From assembly GCF_012689525.1 (NCBI RefSeq), contig NZ_CP051517.1, positions 1 to 64,000 of the forward strand: a DNA stretch of 64,000 bases, written 5' to 3'. Made by a program: the position numbers and the translations under genes. Shown here in pieces: positions 1-8,916 of the stretch (position 1 is its first letter; each line of letters opens with the position of its first letter). This stretch comes from Paraburkholderia aromaticivorans (lineage in GTDB: Bacteria > Pseudomonadota > Gammaproteobacteria > Burkholderiales > Burkholderiaceae). The notes beneath the pieces were generated by a model. The model searched no databases. It had not been told where the DNA came from and saw only the letters and a program-made list of their open reading frames with translations.

Positions 1-1754
1 GCGTATGCGCGGGGCAGCGCCGCCTGCTCGCGCTTGACCTGCTGCGCACGACTGGCCGGATCGATGACAGCTACCCTGTCCCGGTCAAGATCGTGAGCGA
101 GGCCAATGCCGTCGCGGTTTCGCTGATCGAAAACCAGCATGAGCCGATGCACCCGGCGGACGCCTGCGAGGCATTCCGCCTGCTGATTAATGAAGGCCGC
201 ACAGTGACCTTCATTGCCGCGTTGTTCTCGCTGTCGGAAATTCAGGTGCAAAGGCACCTGAAACTGGCGAACGTGTCGCCCCGCCTGCTTGACGTCTTCC
301 GCGATGACGGCATGACGCTGGAACAGATCCGCACGCTTGCCTTGGCGGACGATCACGAACTGCAGGAACGCCTGTGGTTTGACGCCGCCCAGCCGTGGCA
401 ACGCAACCCGGCGCAGCTGCGCGCGGCGATCACGAACAGCGAGATCGATGTGGCCGACAGCAACCTGGTTGCGTTCGTCACGCTCGACGTATACGAGGCA
501 GCAGGCGGTCAGGTGCGGAGAGACCTGTTCAGTGACGAGCAGAACGCCGGGTATGTGACCGACGCGGAACTGCTGCACCGCCTGGTGGCAGAAAAGCTCG
601 TTTCTGTCGCGCAGACCCTGAGCGCCGAGGGCTGGCTTTGGGTGGAAACCCGCGTGCGCCGTGACTTTGGCGAAATGGCCCGCTTTGGCCGGTTGCCGTC
701 GGCATCGCGCGAGTACACGAAGAAGGAAAAGACCGAGCTTCGCGCGCTGAAGAAAGCGAGCGAACAGGCCGCAGCGGAACTGAACGCGTACTACGACGCC
801 GAAGACGAAGCCGAGGACGACGCCCGCCGCGACGCACTGGAAACCGTAGCGGACGCCGCTTCCCAGGCGCTGGACGACTTTGCTGAACGCCTCGAAATCT
901 GGAGCGACGACCAGAAGGCGCGGGCCGGTGCATTCGTGACGCTCGACCAGGACGGCCACGCCGTGATCGAGCGCGGACTGGTCAAACCCGAGGACCGGGG
1001 CAGCGTGAACCGCGAAGGTGTGACGGGTGTTGACGAACTGCCAGCGCCAGCAGAAAAGCCGCTGCACGGCAAAGACCTCAGCAGGAGATTGACGGCACAC
1101 CGTACCGCCGCCGTCCAGATCGAACTTGCACGGAACCCGGTGGCCGCACTGGCGGTACTGATGCACCGCCTGATCCCGGTTGTGTTCGATGACCGCTATG
1201 TCTGCGTCTACGACCAGCATGCCGCCGACGTGCGGGCCAGGTGCTCACACAACCGCCTGTTGCAGACAGCGGACGACATGGAAGCCAGCGCGGCATGGAA
1301 AGAAATTTCGGCCGAACGCGAAAAGTGGGCCACGCTGTTGCCGAAGCGTTTCAGTGATGTGCTGCCCTGGCTGATGACGCAGAGCGAAGACGTGCTGAGC
1401 AACCTGTTCGCCTTCTGCGTGGCCGCGACCGTCAACGGCGTGAGCGAATCGGATGGCGCACACCCGGTGAACGTGCTGATGAATCTGCTGAACGTCGATA
1501 TGACGCAGTACTGGACGCCGACGCGAACGAGCTATCTGAATCACGTTTCGAAAGCACGCATCGTTGACGTGGTAGCGCAAGCAGTCTCCCCCGAAGCGGC
1601 GGCACCGCTGGAGAAACTGAAGAAGGACGCAGCCGCAGAGACGGCAGAACGATTACTGGCCAATGCACGCTGGTTGCCCGAAGTGCTGGTGAGCCGGGAA
1701 ACGCCGGTCGTATGGGATGACGACGAAGACGAGGAGGAGGAGGAAGCCGCCTAA
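1..1754 (+). CDS. ParB/RepB/Spo0J-type partition protein, 5' end outside window
   Basis: Probable plasmid partition protein: the family binds centromere-like sites and works with a ParA ATPase. The reading frame is already open at the left edge (from base 3), and the first residues fit the middle of a ParB N-terminal domain: an AGQRRLLAL motif, then SLIENQHEPMHPADACEAF, the classic ParB signature. A helix-turn-helix follows (TVTFIAALFSLSEIQVQRHLKLA). A GTG at base 93 could be mistaken for a start but lies inside the conserved domain. The protein is long for the family (more than 580 residues), with a lysine/glutamate-rich middle and a very acidic tail (WDDDEDEEEEEAA). Long ParB-like proteins of this sort are common on Burkholderiaceae plasmids and islands. 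The ParA partner and true start must lie upstream of the window. Confidence 0.85.
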   Translation, partial: VCAGQRRLLALDLLRTTGRIDDSYPVPVKIVSEANAVAVSLIENQHEPMHPADACEAFRLLINEGRTVTFIAALFSLSEIQVQRHLKLANVSPRLLDVFRDDGMTLEQIRTLALADDHELQERLWFDAAQPWQRNPAQLRAAITNSEIDVADSNLVAFVTLDVYEAAGGQVRRDLFSDEQNAGYVTDAELLHRLVAEKLVSVAQTLSAEGWLWVETRVRRDFGEMARFGRLPSASREYTKKEKTELRALKKASEQAAAELNAYYDAEDEAEDDARRDALETVADAASQALDDFAERLEIWSDDQKARAGAFVTLDQDGHAVIERGLVKPEDRGSVNREGVTGVDELPAPAEKPLHGKDLSRRLTAHRTAAVQIELARNPVAALAVLMHRLIPVVFDDRYVCVYDQHAADVRARCSHNRLLQTADDMEASAAWKEISAEREKWATLLPKRFSDVLPWLMTQSEDVLSNLFAFCVAATVNGVSESDGAHPVNVLMNLLNVDMTQYWTPTRTSYLNHVSKARIVDVVAQAVSPEAAAPLEKLKKDAAAETAERLLANARWLPEVLVSRETPVVWDDDEDEEEEEAA

Positions 1755-1842
1755 GCAAGCCGGGTGCAGCGCCCCGGAAGAAGCTGTATCGGGGCGCTGA
1801 TCGATACCGGTTCATTTTCCAGAATCCCTTTTTAGGCCTCCG

Positions 1843-1873
1843 GCGCGTCGTTCCCCACGACGCGCTTTTTATT
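1843..1873 (+). terminator. Rho-independent terminator after the ParB-like gene
   Basis: A perfect 9-bp stem (GCGCGTCGT at 1843-1851, ACGACGCGC at 1857-1865) with a 5-base loop is followed directly by TTTTTATTTT. It lies about 90 bases after the ParB-like stop and separates that gene from the convergent traD-type gene. Confidence 0.85.
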
Positions 1874-2024
1874 TTCCTGCAAGCCCGAAGTCACGCAGAC
1901 CGCTGCGATATCGCGCGCGCCCGCGCGCCCTGATCGAGGCGCACGGGGACCCGCGCCGATAAGGTGCGGGGAGAGCGCCGACCCGGAGCGCAGCGCAGGG
2001 ACGATCTGGCTGGGCCCCCGCACA

Positions 2025-2510
2025 CTACGCGGGGACTTTCTCCGCCGCAGCCGCTTTAGCCGCTACCTCCGCGCTGGCCTGCGACTCCGCCTTTTTCTCA
2101 TTTTCGCGCTCAGCGATGAAAGCATCGCCACGTTTCTTGAGCGTGTGCTGCAAGTCATCCTCAGTCTTGAACTGATCGAGCGCCCACAGTAGCGCGCCGG
2201 TCAGCGTGCCGCGATCCACCGGAAAATCAACCATCGAGACGATGCCGCCGAGTTCGATCAGTTCGCGCGTGCGGGCCTTGCGTTGATCCTCGCGCCGCGC
2301 GCTCAGCATGCGGGCGGCTTCGGCCTTCATCGCGTCAGCCTTCTGGTTAATTTTCTCCAGTCGGATCAGCTTGTCTAGCTGGCGGGACTCCTGTGCGGAC
2401 GGATTCGGAATCGCCGCCAGTTCGACCAGCAGCGATTGCGTGGCGGTTGGCGACTTCAAACCCTTGATGTACTGGACATGTTCCGTGAGCCATTCGGCCT
2501 TTGCCATCAT
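2025..2510 (-). CDS. traD: TraD-type conjugal transfer / mobilization accessory protein
   Basis: A 161-residue charged, mostly helical protein of the TraD/MobC-like accessory group found next to TraA/MobA relaxases. Such proteins usually help the relaxase at oriT. The N-terminus (AEWLTEHVQYIKGLKSPTATQSLLVELA) and the middle part (KARTRELIELGGIVSMVDFP, then GTLTGALLWALDQF) fit this family; the tail is Ala/Lys/Glu rich. It is transcribed away from the large relaxase at 2730 and shares with it a 219-base intergenic region holding a palindrome and a possible nic site, the usual arrangement of a mobilization locus. Two Met codons stand at the start; either could be used. Confidence 0.75.
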   Translation of the reverse strand: MMAKAEWLTEHVQYIKGLKSPTATQSLLVELAAIPNPSAQESRQLDKLIRLEKINQKADAMKAEAARMLSARREDQRKARTRELIELGGIVSMVDFPVDRGTLTGALLWALDQFKTEDDLQHTLKKRGDAFIAERENEKKAESQASAEVAAKAAAAEKVPA

Positions 2511-2626
2511 TTTTCTCCTGGATCGAATTCACGTTGCATCGAGCGAGGGCGCAGACCGATCATTCGGCCCCCTTCCTGCAAGCCATTCCGGATTATGAAA
2601 ACCGCAAAAGCGAGCTAGTAAGGAGG

Positions 2627-2648
2627 CGCCACCCGGCAGGATCTGGCG
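2627..2648. other. Candidate oriT nic region
   Basis: On the minus strand, bases 2642-2635 read ATCCTGCC, matching the core of the IncP-type nic consensus (YATCCTG^Y). The site lies in the loop of a short inverted repeat (CGCCA at 2627-2631, TGGCG at 2644-2648), as seen at many nic sites. It sits in the intergenic region between the divergent traD-type and relaxase genes, where an oriT is expected. The relaxase looks MobA/MobL-like rather than IncP TraI-like, so the exact nick position is uncertain. Confidence 0.45.
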
Positions 2649-2676
2649 AGCAAAGCGAGTCAAAGCGCGCTTCCGC

Positions 2677-2698
2677 GTTTCTATGCTAGCATAGAAAC
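2677..2698. promoter_or_regulatory. 22-bp perfect palindrome upstream of the relaxase gene
   Basis: The core TTTCTATGCTAGCATAGAAA (2678-2697), extended by one G/C pair on each side, is a perfect 22-bp palindrome ending 31 bases before the relaxase start. It is AT-rich against the local background. It is probably an operator for a dimeric repressor or accessory transfer protein controlling traA and perhaps the divergent traD, or part of oriT. Confidence 0.6.
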
Positions 2699-2729
2699 AG
2701 CTTATGATAAGACGAAAGCCAAGCCGCCA

Positions 2730-5555
2730 ATGCCGACATACCATCTGAGCGTGAAAGCAGGCAGGAAGGCTGCCGCAGGGGAGCACGCAAAGTACATTGC
2801 GCGGGAGGATCACTACGCCTACATTTCTCGCGGTGGAAAGTACGAAGAGCGTGGCGACCTCAAGATGACCGAGAGCGGCAACATGCCAGCATGGGCCGCG
2901 CACGACGCGAGCATTTTCTGGCAGGCAGCAGACACCCATGAGCGGGCAAACGGTCGCCCGTACACGGAGATCGAGGTGTCGATTCCGCGCGAACTGGACG
3001 ATGAACAGCGCGTCGCGCTCGTGCGCGAGTTCGTTGAACACACACTCGGCGAGCGGCATGCGTACACCTGGGCAATCCACAATCCGGCAGCGAGCGACGG
3101 ACTGGAACAGCCGCACGCGCACATCATGTTCACGGAACGGTTGAACGATGGCATCGCCCGCGATCCAGGGCACTATTTCAGGCGCTGGAATGCGCAGGAA
3201 CCGGAAAAAGGCGGAGCCGGAAAGGACCGCTATCTGAGCAGCCGGCAGTTTGTTCGCGACGTGCGTGAAGAATGGGCCGTCACGGCCAATCACTTCATGG
3301 CACGGGCGGGCATCGAGGCCCGCATCGACCATCGCAGCTACCGGACGCTGGGTATCGACCTGGAACCGTCTGTGAAAGTAGGCGTCGCGCGCTACGCGGG
3401 CGAGCGTGGTGTGATGGCCGGATTGCTCGAAGAGAATCGCCAGCGCGCCTACCGCAATGGCCAGCGGCTGCTCATCAATCCGGCGATCGGTGTCGCCGCG
3501 CTGACGATCAATCAGTCCATCTTCTCGCGACGCGACGTCGAGCAGTTCGTGTTTCGCAATACCGATGGTGCCGAACAGTTCCGGCAGGTTTACGCACGCC
3601 TGATGAATTCGAAAGAGCTGCTGGCGCTCAAGGATTCCGGACGGACGGGAGAATGGTTCACGTCGGCGGATCTGCGTGCGATTGAGGTGCGCCTCGTCGA
3701 TCGTGCTCGCGCAATGGGTCGCGCCGGCGACAGCGCGATGGGCGACACCGCGGTGCGTGAAATACTGCGCGCAACCCGGAAGTTTAATGCGGGACAGGAT
3801 GCGGCTTTTGTCGCGCTCGCGGGTGGCGGCCAGCTGGTGGTCGTGAATGGCGCAGCGGGTACCGGCAAAAGCTATGTGCTCGCGGCCGCACGCGAAGCGC
3901 TCGAGGCGGACGGACTGCGCGTGATCGGCGCAGCGCTACAGGGCAAGACGGCCGACGACATGCAACGCGACGCGGGCATCGCGAGCCGGACGCTGCACAG
4001 TCTGCTTTCGGGCATCGAGCGCGGCACGGTGACGCTGGATGCGAAAACGGTTCTGGTAATCGACGAAGCCGGCATGGTTGGATCGCGGCAGATGGAAAAA
4101 CTGCTCGGCCACGCGCACGCGGCCGGAGCGCGCGTGCGCCTGGTGGGCGATGCGTGGCAACTGCATGCGGTCGCCGCCGGCGATGCTTTCCGCGCAGTGT
4201 CGCGTGAGGCAGCCGCCGCAAACCGGCTCGAAAGCCTGACGGAGATCAGGCGGCAGGACGAGCCCTGGCAGCGCGAAGCAACTTCGGCGCTGGCCCGGCA
4301 CGATGTGCAAACGGCCGTGTCCACGTATGCGGAACACGGGGGTGTGCAGCTGTATTCGACCGTCGCCAATGCGCGAGAGCAGCTGATCGCGCAGTGGCAG
4401 GATGACCGCCGGACCCGTCCGGGCAAGACCCAGCTGCTGCTGACGCATACCAACGAAGAGCGCTGCGCGCTGAATGCGCGCGTGCGCGAATTGCGACGGG
4501 CTGCCGGCGAGCTGGGTGCCGAACAGACCGTGCGGACCGAGGACCGGCAGATCGCGATCGCCGTCGGCGAGCGCATCATGTTCCTGCAGAACGAATACGT
4601 GATGCAGGTCAAGAACGGGACGCTGGGCACGGTCGAACGGATCGAAATGCCTGACAGGAAAGCGCCCGGCGCCGTGCTGCATGTGCGCCTTGATGACGGT
4701 CGGCGACTCGCGGTCGACACGGCGCAATATGGCCATTTCGATCACGGCTACGCGCTCACGGTCCACAAGAGCCAGGGTGTGACAGTCGATCGCGCGTACG
4801 TGCTGGCCACGAAGAGCATGCACGCCGAGCTGGCCTATGTCGCGATGACCCGGCACAGGGAAAATCTGGTTGTGGCGGCCGGTCGGGACGAGTTTGTGGA
4901 TGGCGCGGCCCTGATGCGCAGCCTGTCGCGTGCTGACGAAAAATCGTTCAGCGCGCAGCACGAACTGAGACCGGAGCGCGATCATCGGCCTGAGTTGGGC
5001 TACCGGCACACGCTGAACCAGCGCCGTGTCGAATTCTCGAATGCGCCGCGGCCCCGACGGGCCGAAATGACGCTCGGCCGGGCCGTCGAACAGTATGCCG
5101 ACGCGCTATACGTCGCGTCGGTCGCGAAGGGCGACGGCCGGCCGCTGGTGGCAAAGGAGCGCGCTGCCCTGAAACGGGCAGGGGCAGCACTGGATCGGCG
5201 CGACCTCACGATGCGACGCGAAATCCGTTACGTGGTCGAGCGGGACGATCGTGCCTGGCGGGCACTCGTTGAACTCAGCGGCGCCGAGCGGGCAGCCGCC
5301 CTGGTGAATGAGGTCGCCGCCGCGCGGGCGCAGCAACGGGGATCCAGTCTACAGACAACTGAACGTACGCCACCGGGATCGGGTAGCGGAACGGCCGGAC
5401 GTTTTGCTGACATGACGCGTGAGGAACGGCAGGATCGTCGTAACGCATTCAGGGCGCCGCTGCGTGAGGCGGCTCGTCAGCCAGTCGAGCGCGACAGGTC
5501 ATCGGGGCACAGCACAAAAAACCGTGGTCGAGGCGGGCCGGAAATCGGTGATTAA
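2730..5555 (+). CDS. traA: TraA/MobA-type conjugative relaxase with helicase domain
   Basis: A 941-residue relaxase that would nick oriT and unwind plasmid DNA for conjugative transfer. Residues 1 to about 220 form a MobA/MobL relaxase domain, with Tyr4 as a plausible nucleophile and the histidine motif EQPHAHIMFTERL near residue 128 (metal-binding HUH). A RecD-like helicase follows: Walker A GAAGTGKS near residue 375, Walker B VLVIDEAGMVG near 442, and C-terminal motifs TVHKSQGVTVDRAYV and YVAMTRHRENL near 677-715. The C-terminal 200 residues are arginine-rich. It has the two-domain layout of Ti-plasmid TraA-like enzymes. No type IV secretion genes lie in the window, so mobilizable versus self-transmissible status is open. 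Confidence 0.9.
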   Translation: MPTYHLSVKAGRKAAAGEHAKYIAREDHYAYISRGGKYEERGDLKMTESGNMPAWAAHDASIFWQAADTHERANGRPYTEIEVSIPRELDDEQRVALVREFVEHTLGERHAYTWAIHNPAASDGLEQPHAHIMFTERLNDGIARDPGHYFRRWNAQEPEKGGAGKDRYLSSRQFVRDVREEWAVTANHFMARAGIEARIDHRSYRTLGIDLEPSVKVGVARYAGERGVMAGLLEENRQRAYRNGQRLLINPAIGVAALTINQSIFSRRDVEQFVFRNTDGAEQFRQVYARLMNSKELLALKDSGRTGEWFTSADLRAIEVRLVDRARAMGRAGDSAMGDTAVREILRATRKFNAGQDAAFVALAGGGQLVVVNGAAGTGKSYVLAAAREALEADGLRVIGAALQGKTADDMQRDAGIASRTLHSLLSGIERGTVTLDAKTVLVIDEAGMVGSRQMEKLLGHAHAAGARVRLVGDAWQLHAVAAGDAFRAVSREAAAANRLESLTEIRRQDEPWQREATSALARHDVQTAVSTYAEHGGVQLYSTVANAREQLIAQWQDDRRTRPGKTQLLLTHTNEERCALNARVRELRRAAGELGAEQTVRTEDRQIAIAVGERIMFLQNEYVMQVKNGTLGTVERIEMPDRKAPGAVLHVRLDDGRRLAVDTAQYGHFDHGYALTVHKSQGVTVDRAYVLATKSMHAELAYVAMTRHRENLVVAAGRDEFVDGAALMRSLSRADEKSFSAQHELRPERDHRPELGYRHTLNQRRVEFSNAPRPRRAEMTLGRAVEQYADALYVASVAKGDGRPLVAKERAALKRAGAALDRRDLTMRREIRYVVERDDRAWRALVELSGAERAAALVNEVAAARAQQRGSSLQTTERTPPGSGSGTAGRFADMTREERQDRRNAFRAPLREAARQPVERDRSSGHSTKNRGRGGPEIGD

Positions 5556-5880
5556 CTTCGAATATCGGAATCACTGAGTGAGATCGAAACCGCGTGATTT
5601 GCGCGAATCCTCAATTTATATTCGACTCATTGTTCTCAAGTAATGCTGGCGCAATAGCAAGTACTCGAACAGATGAGCTGCGCGCAGACTGAATAGCTTT
5701 TTGTCTTATTCACATTGGAAATGAAACGAATTGAATAATCGGACTGTTTGTGGGTCGAAGCTGATCCGTGTCGCCGGACTCAGGTCGTGACACTCCGCTT
5801 TTCACGATTGAATCCGTTGAACTGGTTCGCTCCGATAAACTCAACGCTGATTAGTGGAATTATCAGGGTTGGAAGGGCGC

Positions 5881-5908
5881 AAAAAAATGGCCCGCACCTT
5901 CGCGGACC
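5881..5908 (-). terminator. Rho-independent terminator-like hairpin, minus strand
   Basis: On the minus strand GGTCCGC and GCGGGCC (one G-U pair) form a 7-bp stem with a 6-base loop, followed by A and seven T's (the A run 5881-5887 on the plus strand). No minus-strand gene is visible immediately upstream, so it may be a leftover of a lost gene. Confidence 0.5.
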
Positions 5909-6135
5909 CGGTTCTGGCGGAGCAAGGACGGGCGGCCAGTCTCCCGCCGGCCCCGCCTTGCCCGTTTTGCGGTCGCGTGTCGCTAGCACGGACCACATCT
6001 ACATGATAGTCACTGCACCGGCATGCGGCGGGGCTTTTCAACGCCACGCCGCGGGCGGGCACCGACCCCACCCGCTCCTTGGGACGAGGACTTGCGCGGT
6101 ATAAGGAATTGAGAAAAAACGCAGAAAAGTGGCGT

Positions 6136-6175
6136 AAATGAAGGGGTCGATAATCCGAGTTCTACCCCTTCATTT
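6136..6175. repeat. 12-bp perfect inverted repeat with 16-base spacer
   Basis: AAATGAAGGGGT (6136-6147) and ACCCCTTCATTT (6164-6175) are exact reverse complements; two further pairs form after one mismatch. No T-run follows, so it is not an ordinary terminator. It could be an operator or a replication/partition site. Confidence 0.5.
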
Positions 6176-6627
6176 GCGGACACGGGCGCATGCATGGATC
6201 CGTCATGTCAGCAAATGCCGCGGAATCCGGGCTGCGCCGCGTTCGGAACGGGTACCGGACGTCCGCACACCTTGGCGGCCGCAATGCGGCCCGGGAGCCG
6301 GACCGGACGCGCGGCCCAGAGAGAACAGGGCAGCGGCGGTTCGTCAGAGGTCGCCATCAATCAGCCCCATGGCGCAAAACCCGCACCGCATTGGCACGCC
6401 AGTGTGTCTCCGGTGCGGTCGACACCCGCACGCCTATCAAATCCATCCCGCGGATACGGCCGGTCCACAGCTGAGGGGTGCAGACCCGGCTGCATGGCGG
6501 CGTCCTGTATTGCCCACGCTTCGACGCGCGCGCCTTGTGTCGTGAATCGGGAGCGAGGGCGCACCGGTTGCGCAAGGGCGCGCAGTTCGGGTAGGGTGGC
6601 ATTCACAACCCCAGCGAGGAGCAAGCA

Positions 6628-6906
6628 ATGAACAAGCAGGAACTGGTCGACGCAGTGGCCGCGAAGACGGGCGGCAGCAAGGCGGCAACCGGCGAGGCGA
6701 TCGATGCGGTGATCGCGGCGATCACCGGCGAAGTGACGAAGGGCGGCACGGTGCAACTGGTGGGATTTGGTTCATTTGCGACGGGCGCGCGCGCTGCGCG
6801 GGTCGGCCGCAATCCGGCGACCGGCGCCGAGATCCAGATCCCGGCTGCGAAGACGGTGAAGTTCACGGCGGGGAAGGCGTTCAAGGACGCAGTGAACGGC
6901 GCCTGA
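6628..6906 (+). CDS. hup: HU-family histone-like DNA-binding protein
   Basis: A 92-residue HU/IHF-family protein close to HU-beta. It starts [20 protein letters not shown] and carries the family signature [28 protein letters not shown] across the DNA-binding arm, with [16 protein letters not shown] at the end. Length and motif spacing are normal. The ribosome-binding site GAGGAG lies just before the ATG. HU bends DNA and helps replication, recombination and nucleoid folding. Plasmid-borne copies are frequent on large Burkholderia replicons and may reduce the cost of carriage. It appears to be a single-gene unit. Confidence 0.95.
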   Translation: MNKQELVDAVAAKTGGSKAATGEAIDAVIAAITGEVTKGGTVQLVGFGSFATGARAARVGRNPATGAEIQIPAAKTVKFTAGKAFKDAVNGA

Positions 6907-7108
6907 GACCGGACGCAGGCCGTCGGCCGGATTTCTGCCGATGGCGTGGCGGCCAGCAGGCTAGCCGCTAGAGGTGCTGGCGGCAGCGACGGCGCGGCGT
7001 GATCGGGCAGGGCCTGGACCCCGGCCAGCCGGCCTGGTAGCATCAGTGCGAGATGCCGCGACGCACTGCGGCCCCAGCGATTCGCTGCATGTCTAGATAG
7101 ATAGCCGT

Positions 7109-7315
7109 ATGGAAAAGAAACGATCGTGGACCGGACGCGAAATCTCGTGCCCAACGATCGGCGCGTTACTGCGCTACCGGACGCGCATCGTGCGCGTGAT
7201 TGCGGAAGCCCGCGGGCAACGCGCGATGATCGAATCGCTCGACACCGCAGGCCGGACCTTCGTGAGCACGGTGAAGTGGGTCAGCCTGCGAGAGCTGGGT
7301 AACCAGCTTTTCTGA
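7109..7315 (+). CDS. Small hypothetical protein (68 aa)
   Basis: Not recognised. The frame starts MEKKRSWTGREISCPTIGALLR and ends SLRELGNQLF. It is basic in the first half, with composition more protein-like than the neighbouring chance frames (mixed hydrophobic and charged residues). No clear Shine-Dalgarno sequence precedes the ATG. It lies between the HU gene and the SET-domain gene on the same strand, with about 200 bases on either side. Confidence 0.45.
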   Translation: MEKKRSWTGREISCPTIGALLRYRTRIVRVIAEARGQRAMIESLDTAGRTFVSTVKWVSLRELGNQLF

Positions 7316-7498
7316 AGCTGGATATCTTCGCAGACCGATCGCTCCGTCACTCCGGGATGTCTGCGGATCAGATACCTCAACTCTCCGGCTTCGATATGGC
7401 CGCCGGTGCCCGAACGTCGCAAGTGTGCTCATCCCGTCGCACTGGATGCGGAAATTTGCCGCTCGTATACTGGCGTCGACATCGGGAAAGGAAAAAGT

Positions 7499-7882
7499 AT
7501 GCGGCGCGTGATTGTCCGGCGGTCTCCAGTTCACGGCAAAGGCGTGTTCGCCGTGCATGCGCTCGCGGCGGGCGAGCGCGTGCTTGAGTACAAGGGTGAA
7601 ATCACTTCGTGGCGAAATGCGGTGCGCCGTCACCAGCGTGAAGGCGTCGAAGGGCATACGTTTCTTTTTGGTCTGTCGGATGGGCGGGTGATCGATGGCA
7701 GCCGTGGCGGCAACAGCGCGCGCTGGCTCAATCACGCCTGTGCCCCGAACTGCGAGACCATCGAGGATCAGGGACGAATTTTCATCCAGACGCTGCGGCC
7801 GATCGAGCCGGGCGAAGACTGTTCATTTTGCGTGACGTTGCAATTTCTGTGGCCTCCGATGACCGAGCGCAGAAACGCGTAG
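7499..7882 (+). CDS. SET-domain protein with abnormal, probably truncated C-terminus
   Basis: SET-domain proteins are lysine methyltransferases. From the ATG at 7499 (127 residues) the frame shows the SET fold: RRSPVHGKGVFAVHALAAGERVLEYKGEI, then GNSARWLNHACAPNCE, matching the conserved NHSCxPN motif, and RPIEPGED. After this point the expected GEELTYDYG stretch and the cysteine-rich post-SET tail (CxCG...C) are missing and replaced by CSFCVTLQFLWPPMTERRNA. That is what a recombination junction or frameshift inside the gene would give. A tyrosine-recombinase gene begins only 33 bases later on the other strand. The upstream in-frame extension to 7406 lacks SET similarity. Bacterial SET genes of this size are common in Burkholderia. 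This copy is likely inactive. Confidence 0.6.
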   Translation: MRRVIVRRSPVHGKGVFAVHALAAGERVLEYKGEITSWRNAVRRHQREGVEGHTFLFGLSDGRVIDGSRGGNSARWLNHACAPNCETIEDQGRIFIQTLRPIEPGEDCSFCVTLQFLWPPMTERRNA

Positions 7883-7914
7883 TCATCTTGTCCGATGGAA
7901 GCCACAGAATCCAG

Positions 7915-8916
7915 TTATAGGGATCGCAGGAACTGCATCAAATCGGAATCCATAGCTCGTCGCCGTAATGATGGGTTGCTCTGTTCAAGGCAGGCTAGGG
8001 CGCGGGCCTTCATTTCGAGGTCAATCTGAGCGTAGACATTGGTCGTGTTGAGTGACACATGTCCCAGCCATGCACGGATGGTATTGATGTCTACACCGGC
8101 CCGAAGCAGGAATGTCGCGGTTGTGTGCCGAATCGTGTGCGGACTGACCCGTTTGCGATTAAGCGATGGCAGCTGGTGCGCCGCGTTAGCTGCATGACCC
8201 TCCACTACTGCGTGAATTCCAAATCGGGTCATAGGTTGGCCGCTGCGATTCAGGAATACATGCTGGCGCAGCGAACGCCCCGCAACCAGGGATTCGATTA
8301 CATCCGCGGTATGCGGCCACAGCGGACATATGCGTGTCCGGTCGCCCTTTCCATGCAAGGTGACGAAGGAATCTCTTTTATGCGATTTGTCCAATTGCAG
8401 GTCACTTACCGTGAGCTGAGCGAGTTCGCTCGCACGTGCTCTTGTATTGTATAGAAACAGCAACGTTGCATAATCGCGCGTGCCTTGCGTCGTCTGGCGG
8501 TCCGGTGAGGCCAGAAGCGCGTCCATCTCTACTTTTTCCAGATACGAGATTTGTGGCCTTGCGTACTTCCTGAACGGTATCGCAAGCACGCCACCCGACC
8601 ACTGCAGGTGTTCGGGACCATATTCGCCCACGAAGCGGGCGAACGTATGGAGTGCCGCAAGCTTTTGATTGATCGTCCTGGCACAGCAGTCGCGCTGTGT
8701 CGACAGTTCGGACAAAAATCGGGTAATCAATTCACGCGTGAGATCCTCGACATTCAACAGGTCAGCGCGCTTATGTGTCTTACCTGCCGCATACCGGATC
8801 AAGCTCGCCAGTGTTTCGCGATAGCTGAGCTGTGTGCTTCCTGCAAGGTTTCTCTCCGTGACCACATACTCAATGAGAAATCGCCTCACCCATGGTGATA
8901 ATGAAAGTGCTTTCAT
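7915..8916 (-). CDS. Tyrosine recombinase, third member of a RIT-like recombinase trio
   Basis: A 333-residue site-specific recombinase of the XerC/D-phage integrase family. The SAM-like N-terminal domain (FLIEYVVTERNLAGSTQLSYRETL) is followed by the catalytic domain with Arg (NTRARASELAQL), Lys (HGKGDRTRICPL), HTIRHTTATFLLRAG, LGHVSLNTTNVY and the nucleophilic Tyr. The start at 8916 is chosen because GGAGGT lies a few bases upstream and because ATGA overlaps the stop of the preceding recombinase fragment. Three overlapping tyrosine-recombinase genes in tandem define RIT elements (recombinases in trio). Here only the third gene is intact. Confidence 0.85.
   Translation of the reverse strand: MKALSLSPWVRRFLIEYVVTERNLAGSTQLSYRETLASLIRYAAGKTHKRADLLNVEDLTRELITRFLSELSTQRDCCARTINQKLAALHTFARFVGEYGPEHLQWSGGVLAIPFRKYARPQISYLEKVEMDALLASPDRQTTQGTRDYATLLFLYNTRARASELAQLTVSDLQLDKSHKRDSFVTLHGKGDRTRICPLWPHTADVIESLVAGRSLRQHVFLNRSGQPMTRFGIHAVVEGHAANAAHQLPSLNRKRVSPHTIRHTTATFLLRAGVDINTIRAWLGHVSLNTTNVYAQIDLEMKARALACLEQSNPSLRRRAMDSDLMQFLRSL

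Larger units (their letters stand above)
5556..6627. other. 1.07-kb stretch without a convincing gene
   Basis: Between the relaxase and the HU gene I see no protein that looks real. Short open frames occur in several phases, with arginine/proline-rich sequence typical of chance frames in GC-rich DNA. The first 200 bases are clearly richer in A+T than the surroundings. The stretch contains a terminator-like hairpin (5881-5908, minus strand) and a 12-bp inverted repeat (6136-6175). It could be an old maintenance or replication region, but no iterons were recognised. Confidence 0.5.

Noticed and set aside
3936..5009. Long minus-strand open frame (357 codons) inside the relaxase gene
   Set aside because: It is antisense to a clearly conserved helicase domain and has no family likeness; long antisense frames are expected in GC-rich DNA with biased codon use.
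5748..6545. Several plus-strand frames of 90-145 codons before the HU gene
   Set aside because: They overlap each other in different phases, are Pro/Arg/Gly rich, lack ribosome sites and resemble no family.
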